Assembly: GCA_037013495.1 (NCBI GenBank)
Contig: CM072807.1
Location: 12,961,001-13,025,000 of the forward strand
Origin: Hippophae tibetana
Lineage: Eukaryota > Streptophyta > Magnoliopsida > Rosales > Elaeagnaceae
Reading direction: 5' to 3'
DNA length: 64,000 nucleotides
The notes beneath the pieces were generated by a model. The model worked only from the letters and a program-made list of their open reading frames with translations. It was not told where the DNA came from and searched no databases. The translations under genes and the position numbers were made by a program. Of the stretch, positions 60,341 to 64,000 are shown one piece after another. Numbering within the stretch: the first letter of the stretch is position 1; each line of letters begins with the position of its first letter.

Positions 60341-60645
60341 ATTCTTGAGTTGGAAGAAGAGAGCTAAGAAGGGAGAGAATCCTTAAGCGGTAAGGAATCT
60401 TGAGCGAAGGACAAGTGTTAAGAGAATTATATACTCTTTCTGCCCGCTTGCGTAACAGCTACAATTGTTTCAGCGGGAGCAATGGTATTGGAAACGTCCT
60501 TAGGTCTTTGATTCATTCCTTGGCAGCTACCTTAACCCGAGGATCAAGCTTATCAGAATGCTCCAATTGAAAAATCACCATTCACCAGAAATTCTCACCT
60601 CCTCTACGTTCTTGACAGCCCATCTTTGTATTAGTAGAGTTAAAG
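60341..60645. other. Less AT-rich block with possible coding remnant, unidentified
   Basis: A 300-base stretch clearly richer in G and C than its surroundings, ending sharply on both sides. Minus-strand frames give KLDPRVKVAAKE, a stop, then IKDLRTFPIPLLPLKQL, and in another phase NTIAPAETIVAVTQAGRKS. Neither is a protein I recognise. It may be a gene or organelle-derived fragment, or an unknown repeat. Confidence 0.35.
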
Positions 60646-62399
60646 AATTACAAAATTGTCTCTAACACCATTATGTTTTCAAGAAACTAAAATATGTTTT
60701 CAAGAAACTAAAATAATGCCACAGTGATTCTAAATAATAAACATAATAGTCCTAACAAAGAACTAGTTTTTGAAATAAGGATGCCAAATGAGTATTAACA
60801 AAATAGTTTGAAATATTAAAATTTGAGTTTATATCAAAATAGGGTAAACATTTTTAAATAATTACCGACATATCTTCATTATCCCAAATGTGCAGAAATT
60901 AAAATCCCAATCCCTCGAAAAGTTTATTAACATGAAATCAAGCTAGTTAGAAAAACCGAAATATCAAGTACAGCCAAAGTTGTCTCAGGTTGTATAAGAG
61001 AATCAACAATCAAATTAAAATCTATAAATAAAAAATTCTAACATAAGTATGTATATATATATATAGAATTAAACAAAGAATAATCCAAATAATTATAAAA
61101 TAAAACAATATCATGAATTATCTTATATAAAATATTAGATTCATTTATATGATCACTAGAATAGCCACAATAATTAATTGAAATATCATAATACTAGGGA
61201 ACTTACTTGTCCACAAACTCCACAAAGTGTATTAGTCCAAAACTTATGAAAACAACAAAAGAGTATAGTAATGATCATATCTAACCTCAAAATAATAATT
61301 TAACATTTATTTTTGCATCAATTACAATCTCCTTGTTTTGTAAACGATGAACCTCGACTCTTAATTCTGAGATGTTAGAGGTTCCAATGAAATCCACCAA
61401 TGAAATAACTAGAATTGACTCTAGAGAATTGTTTTAAAATGGACTCTAGATTAACAAAGCTTTGAAAATGGAGGATAAATTGTTTACTATTAATAATCAA
61501 CTATGAATAAGAATGAATATGGGAGGGAACAAATTTTAATGTAATTGTCCTCAAAATCAAAGATAAATACGTACTTAAAATTGTTCAAAAATAGTTACAA
61601 TTCAAGACAATTTTTACTATGAGCTAGTAATGGTGAGATGGATAAGAAAAATATTCAGAATTAAAACTATTTTTTTTAAATCATTAAAAATTTGCTACAT
61701 TTGGCTTCTTTAATCATTGAATAATTTCTAAAACAAATGTCCTCTTTCAAAATTAAAACTTGTATTAGTGAGTTTTTAATAAGTAATTTAATAATAAAGA
61801 AACATAATTTTTGTATAACTTTTATTAAATTTCAAATAAACTAAATTACCAAATAAATGTTAAATAAAAAAAACTTGAACAACCTACTAAACTCAAGAAA
61901 ATAGAATCATTCTTTTAATGCTAAAATCCAAAACACTAAAGAAACTAACAAAAATTTGAGAGTTGAGGATTAAGGTTACTAAGACATATAACCTATATAT
62001 AAATTATTGTCACTTGGGAACATCAAGGAAGGGAAATTTCACAAGAACATAAAACTAATACTTTGTTATTACTAATGATAAGGCACAACAAATGGAGGTA
62101 ATTAGATCATAATAGAGTATTTTTATTTGGATATCTTTCAAGTTTTGGGTACACCAACAAGGGAAGAATAAACTACATGAACCTAAACAATTCACCTAAA
62201 ACTTTGAAGTGTCAAGAGTAGTGGTGAGCCACGATAGTCTCTAACGACAGTCAACATATAGAAGATTTGGGTCAACTTGTGTGGGTCTCTACTCTCTACT
62301 CTCTAGTAGGGCTTCCAAGAGTCTTAATAGGATCTTGCCAGTGGTTTTATTTCTTATTTTTATTATTCATTTTTAGTTTTAAGTAATAATAAGAGGAAA
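60646..62399. other. AT-rich intergenic DNA with a short coding-like stretch
   Basis: On the minus strand at about 61295-61395 the frame reads VDFIGTSNISELRVEVHRLQ then NKEIVIDA, a heptad-like pattern that could be a coiled-coil exon or transposase relic. No start, splice sites or second piece could be found. The rest shows nothing. Confidence 0.35.
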
Positions 62400-62404
62400 C
62401 AATG

Positions 62405-62735
62405 ACTAAAAAATTTGCTACAAAAATATGAATTATCCTAACTACAATATTTTGTATTTATACATTTTTAAAGTTTTTCACAATTTATCGTGATAATTTG
62501 CTGTTAAAATGTGACAAATCAAAACTAATTTTTTGGTGCCAACTTAAAAAAATATTGACAGCAAATTTAGGTATGACCTAAAAATTGTTACAAATTTTTG
62601 TGTTTAATTATTACAAAAATTTATAAGAATACCTAATGTTTAAGTCCAAATTTTTGGACATGTGATTTAGCTTTTTTGTCACAAGTTTTTATAGTAAAAT
62701 TACTTTGAAATATATTTTGTAGCAAAATATTCACA
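62405..62735. mobile_element. Candidate MITE-like element with inner inverted repeats
   Basis: ttgctacaaaaatat at 62417 and atattttgtagcaa at 62712-62725 are near-perfect reverse complements about 300 bases apart. Between them further words recur in both orientations (acaaatttttgtg, tttgctgt/acagcaaa). No clean target duplication was found, so the outer ends are uncertain. Confidence 0.4.
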
Positions 62736-64000
62736 ACTATAACTAGTTTTTTTTTTTAAGTGAGAAATTGAAATATGTGTTCTGTTTTCGTTATATTTCC
62801 TCCTAACAAACATGCGTCTACAATTTTCATATAATGCAAACTTATTTGGACAATATTAATAATACAACAGTTAATATATATTAAATACTTATAAAAAATA
62901 ATAAACATATATACACATTTTGATACATATCTTATAATTATTTAATATAATTTTACTTTAAATTTTATTAATAAAAAATATACATTTATTTTTATATAAC
63001 ATTAAAAAATATATATTATAAGAAAAATAAATATATAATTTTTTTATAAAAAAAATTAAAAATAAAATTTAATGTATAAAAAAAATTATGTCTCATGATT
63101 AAAATGGAAGCTTGATTTTGCATATAAATTGCTAAATATTTTAAAACAATGTGCAAGTAATTTGTTTCCCAATGATGAGCAGTAGATTTAGAAAATTAAT
63201 AGGAATGCTAGCGAGTATCTTAAATTTTGTTTTTTTGGGTCAATCTCAATCTTTGACCAGTCAAAAGATCCATGGAAGACATAAATCCAGCTTGCAGTTG
63301 AGCTACATCAAAATCACATCACAGAGAATCAATTATATATAATATAATATCACAATTTTAATTTATAAACAATTATTTATCATAAATTTTAACAAATAAA
63401 ATAATATAATATTATTAATAAATATAATCACATTAATATAATCATATTTAATAAAAAATTATTAAATTAATTATAATATAATATAATTATGATATATAAA
63501 AAACATTATTTTAACTTATTTAACATTTTTTTATTTAAAATATTTATTAATAATAGTATAATATATTATTTAAAATTAATTTTAAATTTTTTGATAGATA
63601 TTATTTTCCAATCACTTTTTGCAATTAATCACAACTAGACAATACAAGTTTCCTTCTAATTTGTTTTGTTTTATTTATGACATGTGGGAATTATAATTCG
63701 AAAAAGTAAATATTATGTCGTATCCTCTCGCTTTATCCCTTCAAAACAAATTTGTTGCTGTTAATTGTTGTATTTTTTTCAGTATTGTCTTGGAAACTAA
63801 ATTCTCTAGTTTCCTAAATTATGTATCTCTTAAAAAAAATACATTAATCATATATTTATAATTAACATTTAAATTGTATGTCTCCATATATCCAAATAAA
63901 TTATATATTATTGAACCATAAATTTATTAACCTAAATTATGTATTTGTAATTTGATAAAATATTAAAAGAGGTTATGCTTTATTAGCTATCATGCAATTT
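62736..64000. other. AT-rich DNA to the window edge
   Basis: Mostly A and T, with a less biased patch at 63150-63330 whose 63-residue plus-strand frame shows no family feature. No gene is supported. Confidence 0.5.

Noticed and set aside
1..64000. tRNA, rRNA, snRNA and miRNA genes
   Set aside because: I searched by eye for T-loop, D-loop and rRNA signatures and saw none that folded convincingly; covariance models would be needed to exclude them.

Overview
The window looks like gene-poor nuclear DNA of a flowering plant, most likely a eudicot. It is very AT-rich. It carries one intron-containing gene on the minus strand with plant-type splice sites, and one intronless plant-specific VQ-motif gene. 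Nearly everything else recognisable is plant transposable-element debris (Ty1/copia, LINE, CACTA, hAT-like and long-LTR elements). I cannot name the species.

Left part (1-7415). The end of a copia element (RNase H, polypurine tract, 3' LTR) lies next to the 3' end of a complete eight-exon gene on the minus strand (1137-6609). The exons join in phase into a 355-residue SAM-dependent methyltransferase of the plastid At1g78140/At2g41040 type, with an RlmA-like Cys4 motif at its N-terminal side.

Nested transposons (about 7416-20640). One decayed LINE explains this block. Its 5' part (ORF1 with zinc knuckle, start of the endonuclease) is inverted, and its 3' part (rest of the endonuclease, RT, zf-RVT, RNase H) is in forward orientation. 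This is the arrangement left by twin priming. A 971-bp CACTA element with a TAA target duplication sits in the inverted arm. A 7.16-kb LTR retrotransposon with no recognisable coding capacity sits in the forward arm. When the insertions are removed, the LINE protein reads on.

Middle (20640-37421). AT-rich DNA is followed by a possible non-coding LTR-type element with a three-copy hairpin module (23200-26400), a hAT-like 811-bp insertion inside an unidentified pseudogene (26878-27688), and copies of a 2-kb LTR family starting TGATGAG and ending CTCATCA, one of them with a striking GC-rich island. The last LTR copy is fused to a truncated copia gag. Five CACGTG boxes cluster at 32978-33207.

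Right part (37421-64000). After AT-rich DNA come two minus-strand copia elements. One has matching 186-bp LTRs and an internal deletion that joins integrase to the end of RT; the other is cut off in the pre-integrase region. The VQ-motif regulator gene (52108-53103) is followed by a pair of 1.6-kb direct repeats flanking a 280-bp tandem duplication, then AT-rich DNA with a few unexplained blocks.

Only the methyltransferase and the VQ gene look like functional host genes, and they are not functionally linked. I saw no convincing tRNA, rRNA, CRISPR array or undescribed defence-like system. The most informative structure is the inverted, twice-invaded LINE.
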